Below are positions 9,601-18,354 of a DNA stretch of 64,000 nucleotides, in pieces. The notes beneath the pieces were generated by a model. That model had not been told where the DNA came from. It saw only the letters and a program-made list of their open reading frames with translations, and searched no databases. The stretch comes from Lachnospira pectinoschiza (GTDB lineage: Bacteria > Bacillota > Clostridia > Lachnospirales > Lachnospiraceae): contig NZ_JAJCRR010000006.1 in NCBI RefSeq assembly GCF_020564355.1, positions 1 to 64,000 of the forward strand, written 5' to 3'. Made by a program: the position numbers and the translations under genes. Position 1 is the stretch's first letter. Each line of letters opens with the position of its first letter.

Positions 9601-10192
9601 TTGATAGGTGACAATATTAAGTTTTACAGAAAAAAATCAGCTTACACAGGATGACATTGCTGAGGCATGTAATGTGACAAGACAGGCGGTGTCGAAATGG
9701 GAGAACGGAAATGGTTTTCCGGAAGTATCACTGTTGTTGCCATTATGTAATGAATTAGAGATAACGGTGAACGAATTATTGTCTGGTGAAAGAGTATCAG
9801 AAGAAGATTATCTAAAGAAAGCGGAGGAAAATATGGTGAATTTAGTTAGAGAAGCTCAGGAGAGTAAGAAGAAAATTATATTATCAGCAATGGCAGCAGG
9901 TCTTACAATTATTGCTGCAGTTCCATTGTTTCTGTTGTCAGGAATGCTTGCGATGGAGAACTGGATGAGGATTCTGCTTATAATTATAGGTTTGGTTGTA
10001 ATATGTGGCGGTATTGTAATTGCGTGTATTCTTGACAGAGATGCAGGAGCATATGAATGTCCTGATTGTAAGAATAGATTTGTCCCGGATATGAAGTCTT
10101 ATATTATGGGACCACACACAATAACAAAGCGTAAATTAGTATGTCCTAATTGTGGTGCATATAAGTACTGCAAGAAGGTCCTTACAAAATAA
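9601..10192 (+). pseudogene. XRE regulator with membrane and zinc-ribbon C-terminus, frameshifted in an A7 run
   Basis: GGAGG at 9588-9592 points to a TTG start at 9601, giving MIGDNIKFYRKK, the usual opening of this family. That frame fails after the A7 run at 9630-9636. Removing one A would join it to the rest: NQLTQDDIAEACNVTRQAVSKWENG (helix-turn-helix), two hydrophobic helices (about residues 95-140) and a zinc ribbon (YECPDCKNRF ... LVCPNCGAYKYC). Without the shift only the 194-residue frame from 9608 remains, and it has no proper start. This may be a true mutation or a phase-variable or slippage site. The architecture suggests a membrane-linked regulator, but its target is unknown. Confidence 0.7.
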
Positions 10193-10233
10193 AGCAGTAA
10201 TTTTACTGCTACAAAAATTTCGACAGATTTTAG

Positions 10234-10419
10234 CTTTTTCAACTCTATAGGCTTTTTGAGAAGTTTGGTTTTGATGAAGCATTTGGAAGAAGTGCAGTTA
10301 TGCAATTTCTTGAGCTGAAAGGTTCAGGTGATTCAAAATTTCTTTCCAATCTGATGCAGGCAGATATTATTGAACTGGTATCCGGTCGCGGAAAGGGGAA
10401 ATATAAGTTCAAAAAGTAA
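10234..10419 (+). pseudogene. C-terminal fragment of an AlbA/AAA-4-type DNA-binding protein
   Basis: An open frame with no start encodes FEKFGFDEAFGRSAVMQFLE...LIQ-like helices and ends VSGRGKGKYKFKK. This pattern matches the winged-helix C-terminus (…EPVSGxGKGKYxF) of Schlafen-like or RecG-like putative transcriptional regulators. Everything upstream of about 10234 is missing and a stop lies directly before it, so this is a relic. It directly precedes the presumed CRISPR leader. Confidence 0.5.
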
Positions 10420-10696
10420 TTTGATTATGAAGAAAGATTGAGTGAAAAGTCTTTATGATAAAACACTGTTGACTGAAGAAATGTGGGGAAATTATTAGAA
10501 AATTGATACGGATACTTAGAAAAAATACCAGCTGGAAAATATTGAAGGATAAAGCAAAACCGCAGTATATGGGATTTGTGTGTCATTTTTATTTAAAAAC
10601 AATAAAATGGGTTATCGGCTGGTAAAAAATCGAAAAGAGTTGATAAATACTGGAAAAGTTGGTATAGTTATTCTTAGAAATGGCGGAAATACGTTG
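10420..10696 (+). promoter_or_regulatory. AT-rich presumed CRISPR leader
   Basis: This 277-bp stretch contains no gene and abuts the first, perfect repeat. The degenerate repeat is at the other end of the array, which places the leader and transcription start on this side. No promoter was assigned with confidence. Confidence 0.5.
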
Positions 10697-11312
10697 GATA
10701 AACATTAACATAGGATGTATTGAAACCGCCTTGGGATGGAATACGACAACGGCGTTGGGAAGATAAACATTAACATAGGATGTATTGAAACTTACCTCCC
10801 TTTATTGCAAATATCTTTCTCGCCGTGATAAACATTAACATAGGATGTATTGAAACATGTGTCCGGTTCCCGCTTTTATTACGGCCTTTTCGATAAACAT
10901 TAACATAGGATGTATTGAAACTCACCTGCAATGATTTTAAAACAATTCTTGACTTGATAAACATTAACATAGGATGTATTGAAACGACAAACAGTGTTTA
11001 TCATACATAAAGTCAGTAGGATAAACATTAACATAGGATATATTGAAACCAAAAATAGGAAGTCCCTATTTTTAAAAACCTAAATGATAAACATTAACAT
11101 AGGATGTATTGAAACATCTGATCCATATAGTTTTCAAGTTCGGTTTTCTTGATAAACATTAACATAGGATGTATTGAAACAGCCTGACGGCAACAGTAAA
11201 TGCCAACACGACTGCGATAAACATTAACATAGGATGTATTGAAACAGTAACAGCGGAGCGGATTTTAGAGCCGTGCCTGAAAGATAAATATTAACATGAA
11301 ATACATTGAAAT
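10697..11312 (+). CRISPR. CRISPR array, 10 repeats and 9 spacers, no cas genes in window
   Basis: Repeats are 30 bp, begin GATAAACATTAACAT and end GTATTGAAAC. They start at 10697, 10762, 10827, 10892, 10956, 11020, 11086, 11151, 11216 and 11283. Eight match each other exactly. The 11020 copy has one change (GGATAT for GGATGT). The last copy (11283-11312) differs at 7 of 30 positions and marks the trailer end. Spacers are 34-37 bp and unrelated to one another. The ATTGAAAC end is typical of Cas6-processed type I-B or III repeats. No cas gene is recognisable on either side, so the array is orphan here. Cas proteins would have to come from elsewhere in the genome. Confidence 0.97.
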
Positions 11313-11545
11313 ATCCATATGAAAACTGTAAATAAGACATCATTAAGATAAATTGGAGCGCATAGCATTGATTCGGATGGGAACAATACTAGAAAAATGA
11401 AAAATATAGTTGCATGTACCAGAGCGGCAAGGGGGGAATAGTACATAACGATTAGCACAACTTATCAATAATCCGGGTAGAAGGAATTGATATATCATTT
11501 TAGAAATACTATAATGAAATTATCAAGAAAAAGGAGTTGATAATT

Positions 11546-12067
11546 TTGAGTAAAAATTTAATTATCTATTATTCACGTAAAGGTCAAAACTATGTAAATG
11601 GCAGAATAGAGAGCCTTACGAAAGGAAACACGGAAATTTGTGCAGAATTTATTCAAAAGGCAGTTGGCGGAGATTTATTTGAGGTTGAAACCGTCAATGG
11701 TTATTCGTCAGATTATCATGCATGTACAGCAGAGGCAAAGACGGAGTATGAAAACAATACACGTCCGGAGCTTAAAGCATATCTTAAAGACATCAGCGGG
11801 TATGACAATATTTTCATTTGTGGTCCGTGCTGGTGTGGAACATATCCAATGGCAGTATTTTCGTTGATAGAGTCCCTGAATTTCCAGGGCAAAAATGTAA
11901 TGCCGCTGATGACACACGAAGGCAGTGGATTGGGACGTTCCATGCAGGATATAAACCGAATCTGCAAGGGTGCTGTAATAAAAACAGGCCTTGCCGTTCA
12001 TGGGGCAGATGCCAGCAAATCAGAGCAGGCAGTCACAAAATGGGCAAAAGAAAGCCTGAATGTGTAA
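11546..12067 (+). CDS. Flavodoxin
   Basis: TTG 11546 is chosen because AAGGAG at 11531-11536 is 9 bases away. An alternative TTG at 11537 touches the ribosome site. The product of about 173 residues has a flavodoxin fold: N-terminal LIIYYSRKGQNY phosphate-binding loop, then IFICGPCWCGTYPMAVFSLIES and a C-terminal flavodoxin-type THEGSGLG segment for FMN contact. It would act as a cytosolic one-electron carrier or a flavodoxin-like reductase. The gene stands between the CRISPR array and the polymerase gene with about 70 bp to the latter. Confidence 0.85.
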   Translation: MSKNLIIYYSRKGQNYVNGRIESLTKGNTEICAEFIQKAVGGDLFEVETVNGYSSDYHACTAEAKTEYENNTRPELKAYLKDISGYDNIFICGPCWCGTYPMAVFSLIESLNFQGKNVMPLMTHEGSGLGRSMQDINRICKGAVIKTGLAVHGADASKSEQAVTKWAKESLNV

Positions 12068-12137
12068 AATCTTTAAGTATGGTATGATATATATAAGGAA
12101 ATACTGACAGGAGAGAATATAAAGGAGCTTAGAGCCG

Positions 12138-13664
12138 ATGAAATGTGACAAAATCTATATTGCAATTGACCTCAAGTCGTTCTATGCTTCGGTAGAATGT
12201 AAGGAGCGTAACCGTGACCCGCTGACAACCAATCTGGTTGTGGCGGATCAGAGCCGCACACAAAAGACGATATGTCTTGCAGTATCACCGGCATTAAAAA
12301 AATACGGAATTCCGGGACGGCCGCGGCTTTTTGAGGTGATTCAGAAAGTCAAGGAAGCCAACAGCGACCGTAAGTGGAAAGCACCGAATCATACATTTAC
12401 AGGGGCTTCGGATGACAGTGAGGAGCTTTGTGAAAATCCGGCGCTTGAGATCGATTACATTGTAGCATCGCCTCGCATGGCACTTTATATGGAGTACAGT
12501 ACAAAAATTTATAATATCTATTTAAAATACATTGCGCCGGAGGATATTCACATCTATTCTATTGATGAAGTATTTATGGACGTCACGAATTATCTTGCAG
12601 CCTATAATCTGACACCGGAAGAACTGGCGATGAAAATGATTCGTGATGTTCTGCAGACAACCGGAATTACGGCAACCGCAGGAATCGGAACCAATCTGTA
12701 TCTTAGCAAAATTGCAATGGATATTGTGGCAAAGCATATTGAACCTAATAAGGATGGAGTGCGGATTGCCAGACTGGATGAAATGTCTTACCGGAAGCTT
12801 TTATGGAATCACAGACCGCTTACAGATTTCTGGCGGGTCGGGGGCGGCTATGCAAAGAAGCTTGCAGAAAATGGATTGTATACAATGGGCGATATTGCAA
12901 GATGTTCCATAGGCAAAACAAATGAATTTTACAATGAAGAACTGCTCTATAAGCTGTTTGGAATCAATGCAGAACTGCTGATTGACCATGCATGGGGACA
13001 CGAGCCTTGTACCATGCAGGATATAAAAGCCTATAAGCCGGAAACCAACAGCGTCAGTTCGGGACAGGTACTGCACTGCGCCTATGAATTTGATAAGGCG
13101 AAGCTGGTGGTCAAGGAAATGGTAGATTTGATGGTGCTGGATCTGGTGGAAAAGGGACTAGTAACAGACCAGATTGTGCTGACAATCGGTTATGATATAG
13201 AAAACCTTACCGATGCGGACAGAAGGCGGCAGTATTACGGAGAGATTACTGTTGACCGTTACGGGCGGAAAGTGCCGAAACACGCACATGGGACTGCCAA
13301 TTTAAAAAGGCAGACGTCGTCCACACATTTGATAACCGATGCAGTCATGCAGTTATATGATAAAATTGTCCATCCGAAGCTTCTGATTAAAAGAATCACC
13401 GTGACCGCCAATCATCTGGTCGAGGAAAGCCGTGCAGAACAGACACCGAAATATGAACAGCTAGACCTTTTTACGGATTATAGTGTGCAACAGGAACAGC
13501 AGGCAGCGGAAAATGCAGATTTAGAGCGTGAAAAACGGATGCAGAAAGCAATGATTGACATCAAAAAGAAGTTTGGAAAAAATGCCATATTAAAAGGCAT
13601 GAATCTTGAGGAAGGTGCAACGGCGAAAGACAGAAACGAACAGATAGGCGGGCATAAAGCGTAA
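12138..13664 (+). CDS. Y-family DNA polymerase (UmuC/DinB-like)
   Basis: ATG 12138 follows AAAGGAGCTTAGAGCCG. The 508 residues begin with the Y-family palm motif (IAIDLKSFYASVECKERN) and contain the second catalytic motif IYSIDEVFMDVT (about residues 140-151), then helix-hairpin-helix and little-finger regions. Enzymes of this UvrX/MucB-like group copy damaged DNA with low fidelity. The next gene encodes a YolD-like partner, the usual arrangement in Firmicutes. I did not see a clear LexA box upstream. Confidence 0.92.
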   Translation: MKCDKIYIAIDLKSFYASVECKERNRDPLTTNLVVADQSRTQKTICLAVSPALKKYGIPGRPRLFEVIQKVKEANSDRKWKAPNHTFTGASDDSEELCENPALEIDYIVASPRMALYMEYSTKIYNIYLKYIAPEDIHIYSIDEVFMDVTNYLAAYNLTPEELAMKMIRDVLQTTGITATAGIGTNLYLSKIAMDIVAKHIEPNKDGVRIARLDEMSYRKLLWNHRPLTDFWRVGGGYAKKLAENGLYTMGDIARCSIGKTNEFYNEELLYKLFGINAELLIDHAWGHEPCTMQDIKAYKPETNSVSSGQVLHCAYEFDKAKLVVKEMVDLMVLDLVEKGLVTDQIVLTIGYDIENLTDADRRRQYYGEITVDRYGRKVPKHAHGTANLKRQTSSTHLITDAVMQLYDKIVHPKLLIKRITVTANHLVEESRAEQTPKYEQLDLFTDYSVQQEQQAAENADLEREKRMQKAMIDIKKKFGKNAILKGMNLEEGATAKDRNEQIGGHKA

Positions 13665-13749
13665 AGCATAGAATCCTGTTAATTCAGAGCGGATTATACG
13701 TCAGATGTCAGGTTGTTGTCCTTAAAATAAAAAGAAAGCAGTGATCAGA

Positions 13750-14271
13750 ATGGATTATCAGAATCAACATCAATACGACGACATCCTTAATCTGCCACAT
13801 CCGACATCCAAAAATCATCCGAGGATGTCCCTGCATGACCGTGCAGCACAGTTTTCGCCGTTTGCGGCACTCACCGGGCATGAAGCGGCGATAAAAGAAA
13901 CGGCGCGACTGACGGACGATAAGCAAATTTTAAGTGAAGATGTCATTGAAAAGATAAACGGACAGTTAAAAATAATTGCAGAAAATATAGGAGCAGAACA
14001 GGAAATAACCGTCACGTATTTTGTGCCGGATTCCAAAAAATCCGGTGGCGCGTATGTAGACTGCGCCGGAACGGTCAGAAAAATTGATAAATATAACCGC
14101 ACGCTGGTAATGACGGATAATACCGTCATACCGATAGAACAAATCAGCAGGATTTGCGGCTTGCAGGACTGTGAGATTGATTTGTGGGATATGTATGCGG
14201 ATTACATCAATGGCAAGCGTGAAATTGCAGAAATCAATATGGATTTTAAGCCGGAGTACAAAACGATATAG
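13750..14271 (+). CDS. YolD-like protein
   Basis: ATG 13750 (MDYQNQHQYDDILNLPHP) is preferred to the upstream GTG at 13741; neither has a strong ribosome site. The 174 residues include the YolD core (RAAQFSPFAALTGHEAAIKETAR) and a C-terminal beta-rich part (GTVRKIDKYNRTLVMTDNTVIPIEQI). YolD-like proteins are encoded next to Y-family polymerases and are thought to act like UmuD in regulating translesion synthesis. The 85-bp spacing to the polymerase gene fits co-transcription. Confidence 0.85.
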   Translation: MDYQNQHQYDDILNLPHPTSKNHPRMSLHDRAAQFSPFAALTGHEAAIKETARLTDDKQILSEDVIEKINGQLKIIAENIGAEQEITVTYFVPDSKKSGGAYVDCAGTVRKIDKYNRTLVMTDNTVIPIEQISRICGLQDCEIDLWDMYADYINGKREIAEINMDFKPEYKTI

Positions 14272-14292
14272 CACCGGAACAGGAAAGGAAAA

Positions 14293-14841
14293 ATGAAAAT
14301 GCAGTTATATCAGGGCAGACCGGCGGATATGACCGGGCGGCAGGATAAAGAAAAACGGGTATATGAATTATTGGACAGATTAGGTATTGCCTATGAGCGG
14401 GTTGACCATGAGGCGGCAGAAACGATGGAAGCCTGCGAAGAAATTGATAAATTTCTTGCACCGGCGGTTATCTGTAAAAATTTATTTTTATGTAACACAC
14501 AGAAAACGAAATTTTATCTGCTGATGATCCGCGGTGATAAAAAATTTAAAACAAAAGAGATTTCATCACAGATTCACAGTGCAAGGCTTTCCTTTGCACC
14601 GGCTGAAAAAATGGAAGAATATTTAGATATTCTGCCGGGTTCGGTGAGTGTCCTCGGACTGATGAATGACAAAGAGCATCAGGTACAGCTTCTGGTCGAT
14701 GAAGATGTGCTGAATGCAGAATATGTGGGGTGTCACCCATGTGTGAATACGTCCAGTCTGCGTTTAAAGACATCAGACATCTTTAATACCTTTTTAAAAG
14801 AAGTATCACACGACTATATCACGGTTGTCTTGTCAGAATAA
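14293..14841 (+). CDS. ProX/YbaK-type aminoacyl-tRNA deacylase
   Basis: ATG 14293 follows AGGAAAGGAAAA, 21 bp after the YolD gene. The 182-residue product has the prolyl-tRNA editing fold: VYELLDRLGIAYERVDHEA, then VICKNLFLCNTQKTKFYLLMIRGDKKFKTKEIS with the substrate-pocket lysine, and GSVSVLGLMNDKEHQVQLLVDEDV. These trans-editing enzymes hydrolyse mischarged Ala-tRNA(Pro) in the cytosol. It appears full length for the ProX group. Confidence 0.88.
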   Translation: MKMQLYQGRPADMTGRQDKEKRVYELLDRLGIAYERVDHEAAETMEACEEIDKFLAPAVICKNLFLCNTQKTKFYLLMIRGDKKFKTKEISSQIHSARLSFAPAEKMEEYLDILPGSVSVLGLMNDKEHQVQLLVDEDVLNAEYVGCHPCVNTSSLRLKTSDIFNTFLKEVSHDYITVVLSE

Positions 14842-14876
14842 ATAATCATACAATTCATTGAAAATAAACTTTATTG

Positions 14877-14905
14877 TTTACATTTTTGTTCATATGATGT
14901 ATAAT
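14877..14905 (+). promoter_or_regulatory. Sigma-A-type promoter for the SDR gene
   Basis: TTTACA at 14877-14882, a 17-bp spacer and a perfect TATAAT at 14900-14905, about 90 bp before the SDR start. Confidence 0.65.
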
Positions 14906-14993
14906 TGTAATAAATATTGTACGTGCTTTCAAGAAAAATGATACAAAATGCACAAAATACAGTAAAAATCAAAAAAATAAGGAGGAACTTTCA

Positions 14994-15752
14994 ATGAATC
15001 GTTTAAAAGGAAAAATTGCGGTGATTACAGGCGGTAATTCAGGTGTAGGTGCGGCAACGGCGAAGCTGTTTGCGGCAGAAGGAGCAACCGTTGTGATTAC
15101 GGCACGCAGGGAAGCAGCATTAAAAGAAGTGGCAGATGAGATTACTGCGGCAGGTGGTGAAGTATATGCCGTTTCAACAGATATTTCCAAGCCGGAGGAC
15201 CCTGAAATGTTGATGCAGAAGGTTATGGACAAGTACGGAAAGATAGATATTCTTGTCAACAATGCCGGTATTCTGGAGCAGGGATTAAAGCCAATTGATA
15301 AGTTCTTAGATGAAGATATGGACAGAATTATCGAAACCAATGAAAAAGGCACAATGCGCTGCATGAGAGCGGCATCTAAGAGAATGACGACGGGCGGCGC
15401 GATTGTCAATGTGGCATCGGTAGCCGGTGAAAAAGGCTGCGGCGGTGCGGCTTATGTAGCGTCTAAGGCGGCAGTTATCGGTCTGACAAAGCATACGGCA
15501 CTGCGTTTCCAGAAAGACGGAATCCGTTGTAATGCCATTTGTCCGGGCAACATTATTACACCGATGACCATGGGAACAGATCCGAAGGCATTAGACCCGG
15601 ATATGATTGGTGCAATGATGACACACAGCGATATTAAGGCACAGTCTTGTACGGCAGAAGATGTTGCAAATGTAGTTTTATTCTTTGCAAGTGATGAAGC
15701 CAGAGCCATTACAGGTCAGATTATCGTAACAGATTTCGGCGCAATGCTGTAA
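14994..15752 (+). CDS. SDR-family NAD(P)-dependent oxidoreductase
   Basis: ATG 14994 follows AAGGAGG. The 252-residue classical short-chain dehydrogenase has the TGGNSGVG nucleotide-binding loop (residues 12-19), NNAG (about 89-92), a catalytic Ser in VNVASVAGEKG and a YVASK active-site pair, and ends in ITGQIIVTDFGAML. The substrate cannot be read from sequence; bile-acid or sugar-alcohol dehydrogenases and FabG-like enzymes look alike at this level. It is a monocistronic unit with its own promoter and terminator. Confidence 0.9.
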   Translation: MNRLKGKIAVITGGNSGVGAATAKLFAAEGATVVITARREAALKEVADEITAAGGEVYAVSTDISKPEDPEMLMQKVMDKYGKIDILVNNAGILEQGLKPIDKFLDEDMDRIIETNEKGTMRCMRAASKRMTTGGAIVNVASVAGEKGCGGAAYVASKAAVIGLTKHTALRFQKDGIRCNAICPGNIITPMTMGTDPKALDPDMIGAMMTHSDIKAQSCTAEDVANVVLFFASDEARAITGQIIVTDFGAML

Positions 15753-15824
15753 GCGGAAAACGTTAAATCAAAATATATCGGTACGAATATGTGAATAAAA
15801 TATATTAGTAAAATACATAAAAAT

Positions 15825-15876
15825 ACCGGCAGTGAAAAGCTGATAAGAAAATCGGGCTTTGGACTGCCGGTTTTTT
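15825..15876 (+). terminator. Terminator of the SDR gene
   Basis: ACCGGCAGT (15825-15833) pairs with ACTGCCGGT (15863-15871), followed by a T run. Confidence 0.85.
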
Positions 15877-15976
15877 GATGTGAAATTTTCAGTCTTGTGT
15901 GGTGTAAACACTTTGCTTATATTATAATAAATTCAGACATTTAAAAATATGGAAAAGGAAATCAGCAGAGTAAACA

Positions 15977-16999
15977 ATGAGTAAAGCATCCAATTACTAT
16001 TATGAACAATTAAATAAAGAACAGCAGAAAGCGTATTATGCCATGAAAGAAGGGCTGTTAAACCAGCAGGACTCTTTTGCAGTGCCAATGCTTGATAAAA
16101 AGGAATTATCTGACATTTATTTTATGGTGCGTATGGACTGCCCGGAAATTTTTTATTCCGTGCGTTTTTCGTACCGGTATTATCCGGATTCTACGGCAGT
16201 TGAATTTATCCCGGAGTATTTATTTCAAAAAGACAAAATCAGGGAGCACCGTCAGGCAATGCAGGCGCGTGTCAAAAAGCTTGCAAGACAGGCGCAGGGA
16301 CTGGATGAAAAGGGGAAAGAGCTGTTTATCCATGATTTTATCGTACAAAATGTGCGGTATGACAAATTAAAAAAAGAGTATTCCCACGAGATTATCGGGG
16401 CATTGGGAAATGGTGTTGCCGTCTGTGAGGGCATGGCAAAAGCCGTTAAAATCCTTTGTGATGAGCTTGGAATCTGGTGTATTATTGCGCTGTCGGAGGC
16501 CAATCACGAAAAGGGAATCAAGTACCGTCATGCGTGGAATGTTATTAAAATCGGTGGGCAGTATTATCATCTGGATGCAACGTTTGACAATACGCTCTCC
16601 AAAGACGATACAATCCGGTATGATTATGTGAATCTGTCGGACAAGCAGATTGCAAGGGACCATGAACCGGTCATCTGGAAGGTTCCTGCCTGCCCGGACG
16701 GCGACCATTTTTATTATAAGGAAAAGAAGCTGTCGTGGACAACAACGGATGAAGTCAGAAACCGGACGCGTCAGGCAGTGAAAAAGGGAAAAATTCTGTT
16801 ATTTCACTGGCGGGGAGGGTATCTTACCAAAGAAGTGCTGCAGGAACTGCTTTCCATTTTCTCAGAAGAAGCAAAGGCAAAGGGAAAACAATCCTTTGTA
16901 TCGGTCAACCGGGCGCAGGCGGTACTGAGGGTGCGTTTTCAGGAAGGTGCCGGTGAAGAACAGATTGAGATGGAAGAAGCCAATGAAAGCGAATTATAG
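15977..16999 (+). CDS. Transglutaminase-like domain protein, cytosolic
   Basis: ATG 15977 is used. The 340 residues lack a signal peptide. The transglutaminase/papain-like core shows a Cys-His-Asp triad: C150 (AVCEGMAKAVKI), H185 (YRHAWNVIKI) and D200 (YHLDATFDN). The pattern is typical of bacterial transglutaminase-like proteins of the kind annotated as cysteine peptidases. The C-terminal 100 residues (basic, then ending EEANESEL) have no recognised domain. A cytoplasmic protease, transamidase or cyclase role is possible; the substrate is unknown. It lies 60-70 bp upstream of galactokinase. Confidence 0.8.
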   Translation: MSKASNYYYEQLNKEQQKAYYAMKEGLLNQQDSFAVPMLDKKELSDIYFMVRMDCPEIFYSVRFSYRYYPDSTAVEFIPEYLFQKDKIREHRQAMQARVKKLARQAQGLDEKGKELFIHDFIVQNVRYDKLKKEYSHEIIGALGNGVAVCEGMAKAVKILCDELGIWCIIALSEANHEKGIKYRHAWNVIKIGGQYYHLDATFDNTLSKDDTIRYDYVNLSDKQIARDHEPVIWKVPACPDGDHFYYKEKKLSWTTTDEVRNRTRQAVKKGKILLFHWRGGYLTKEVLQELLSIFSEEAKAKGKQSFVSVNRAQAVLRVRFQEGAGEEQIEMEEANESEL

Positions 17000-17070
17000 G
17001 AAATACAGAATGACCGTATGCAGAATTAAAATAAAAGCATGAAAAAAAAACAGCAGAAATGGAGAAGGGT

Positions 17071-18354
17071 ATGAGGACAGGTAAAAAACTGACAGCAGAA
17101 ATTCTGTCAGGAAAATGGGATGAGGCATTAAAAAAGCTTTATATGGATAACCAAAAGATACAGCAGCAGAAAAAACGTTATGTAAAAGCAGTGGCATCTT
17201 ATTGTGAAATTTTTGGCGAAATGCCGGTTGAAATCTATAGTGCACCGGGCAGAAGTGAAGTGGGCGGCAATCATACAGACCACCAGCATGGCAGAGTGCT
17301 TGCGGCATCTGTAAGTCTGGATGCCATTGCAGTTGCAGGCAGGGTGGATGAGCCGTTGGTGCGGATACAGTCAGAAGGATACAAGTTGTGTGAAATTCGG
17401 CTGGACGAACTGGATAAGAAAACGCGCGAGGAGGGAACAACTAAAGGATTGATCCGCGGCGTGCTTGCAGGCTTGAAACAGCAGGGATATAAAATGGGTG
17501 GATTTTGCGCATATATTACAAGTGATGTGCTTTCCGGTTCGGGGCTGTCTTCATCGGCAACATTTGAAACACTGATTGGCACGGTTGTATCGGGACTGTA
17601 CAATCATGCGGAAATTCCGGCAGTAACCATTGCACAGACCGGCAGATATGCGGAAAATGTGTATTTTGGCAAGCCAAGCGGACTGATGGACCAGATGGCA
17701 TGTGCCATCGGCGGCATGGTTTATATTGATTTTGAAAATGAAGAAAAACCGCAGATAGAAAAAATTGATGCGGATTTTGAAAAAGCAGGATTGACACTGT
17801 GTATTGTGGATACGAAAGGGTCGCATGCAGGACTGACACACGAATATGCACAGATTCCCGTAGAAATGAAGCAGATTGCAGCACATTTTGGAAAAAATGT
17901 ACTGCGTGAGGTTGAAGAAAAAGATTTTTATGCGGCACTTCCGGTTTTGTGCAAAGAATCAGGCGACCGTGCAGTACTGCGCGCCATACATTTTTTTGCA
18001 GAAGATGAACGGGTTGTAAAGGAAGTTAATGCCCTTCGCGCCGGTGACTGGAACCGTTTTTTAAAACTGGTAAAAGAGTCGGGCGATTCGTCTTATAAAT
18101 ATCTGCAAAATGTATATGTCAGTCATGATACGGTCAGTGAGCCGGTTGCCATTGCGCTGGCAGTGAGTGAACGGACGCTTGCGGATAAGGGCGTATGCCG
18201 TGTGCATGGCGGCGGTTTTGCGGGAACGATACAGGCATTTGTAAAAGAAGCTGCGGTTTTGGATTATAAAAATGCAATGGAAGCCGTATTTGGAGCGGAT
18301 TCGTGCCATGTTTTAAAAATACGCAGATATGGAGGAATCAGAGTCATTGGATAA
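17071..18354 (+). CDS. galK: Galactokinase, GHMP family
   Basis: ATG 17071 is preferred because GGAGAAGGG lies directly upstream; an in-frame ATG at 17059 has no site. The 427 residues hold the galactokinase signature APGRSEVGGNHTDHQHG (canonical form GRVNLIGEHTDY), the GHMP ATP loop LSGSGLSSSATFE and the C-terminal VHGGGFAGTIQAF motif. It phosphorylates galactose to galactose-1-phosphate in the Leloir pathway. The altered sugar-binding motif (NHTD for EHTD) is common in Clostridia but could mean a related sugar. No galT or galE is next to it. Confidence 0.88.
   Translation: MRTGKKLTAEILSGKWDEALKKLYMDNQKIQQQKKRYVKAVASYCEIFGEMPVEIYSAPGRSEVGGNHTDHQHGRVLAASVSLDAIAVAGRVDEPLVRIQSEGYKLCEIRLDELDKKTREEGTTKGLIRGVLAGLKQQGYKMGGFCAYITSDVLSGSGLSSSATFETLIGTVVSGLYNHAEIPAVTIAQTGRYAENVYFGKPSGLMDQMACAIGGMVYIDFENEEKPQIEKIDADFEKAGLTLCIVDTKGSHAGLTHEYAQIPVEMKQIAAHFGKNVLREVEEKDFYAALPVLCKESGDRAVLRAIHFFAEDERVVKEVNALRAGDWNRFLKLVKESGDSSYKYLQNVYVSHDTVSEPVAIALAVSERTLADKGVCRVHGGGFAGTIQAFVKEAAVLDYKNAMEAVFGADSCHVLKIRRYGGIRVIG

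Noticed and set aside
10193..10225. Hairpin AGCAGTAA/TTACTGCT after the XRE gene as a terminator
   Set aside because: There is no T run after the stem on either strand, so termination is not supported.
10770..10970. Antisense open frame inside the CRISPR array
   Set aside because: It is built from repeat units and spacers; not a gene.
9601..12137. cas genes next to the array
   Set aside because: Flanking genes are an XRE/zinc-ribbon relic, a winged-helix fragment and a flavodoxin; none has Cas features. The Y-family polymerase nearby is not a Cas protein.
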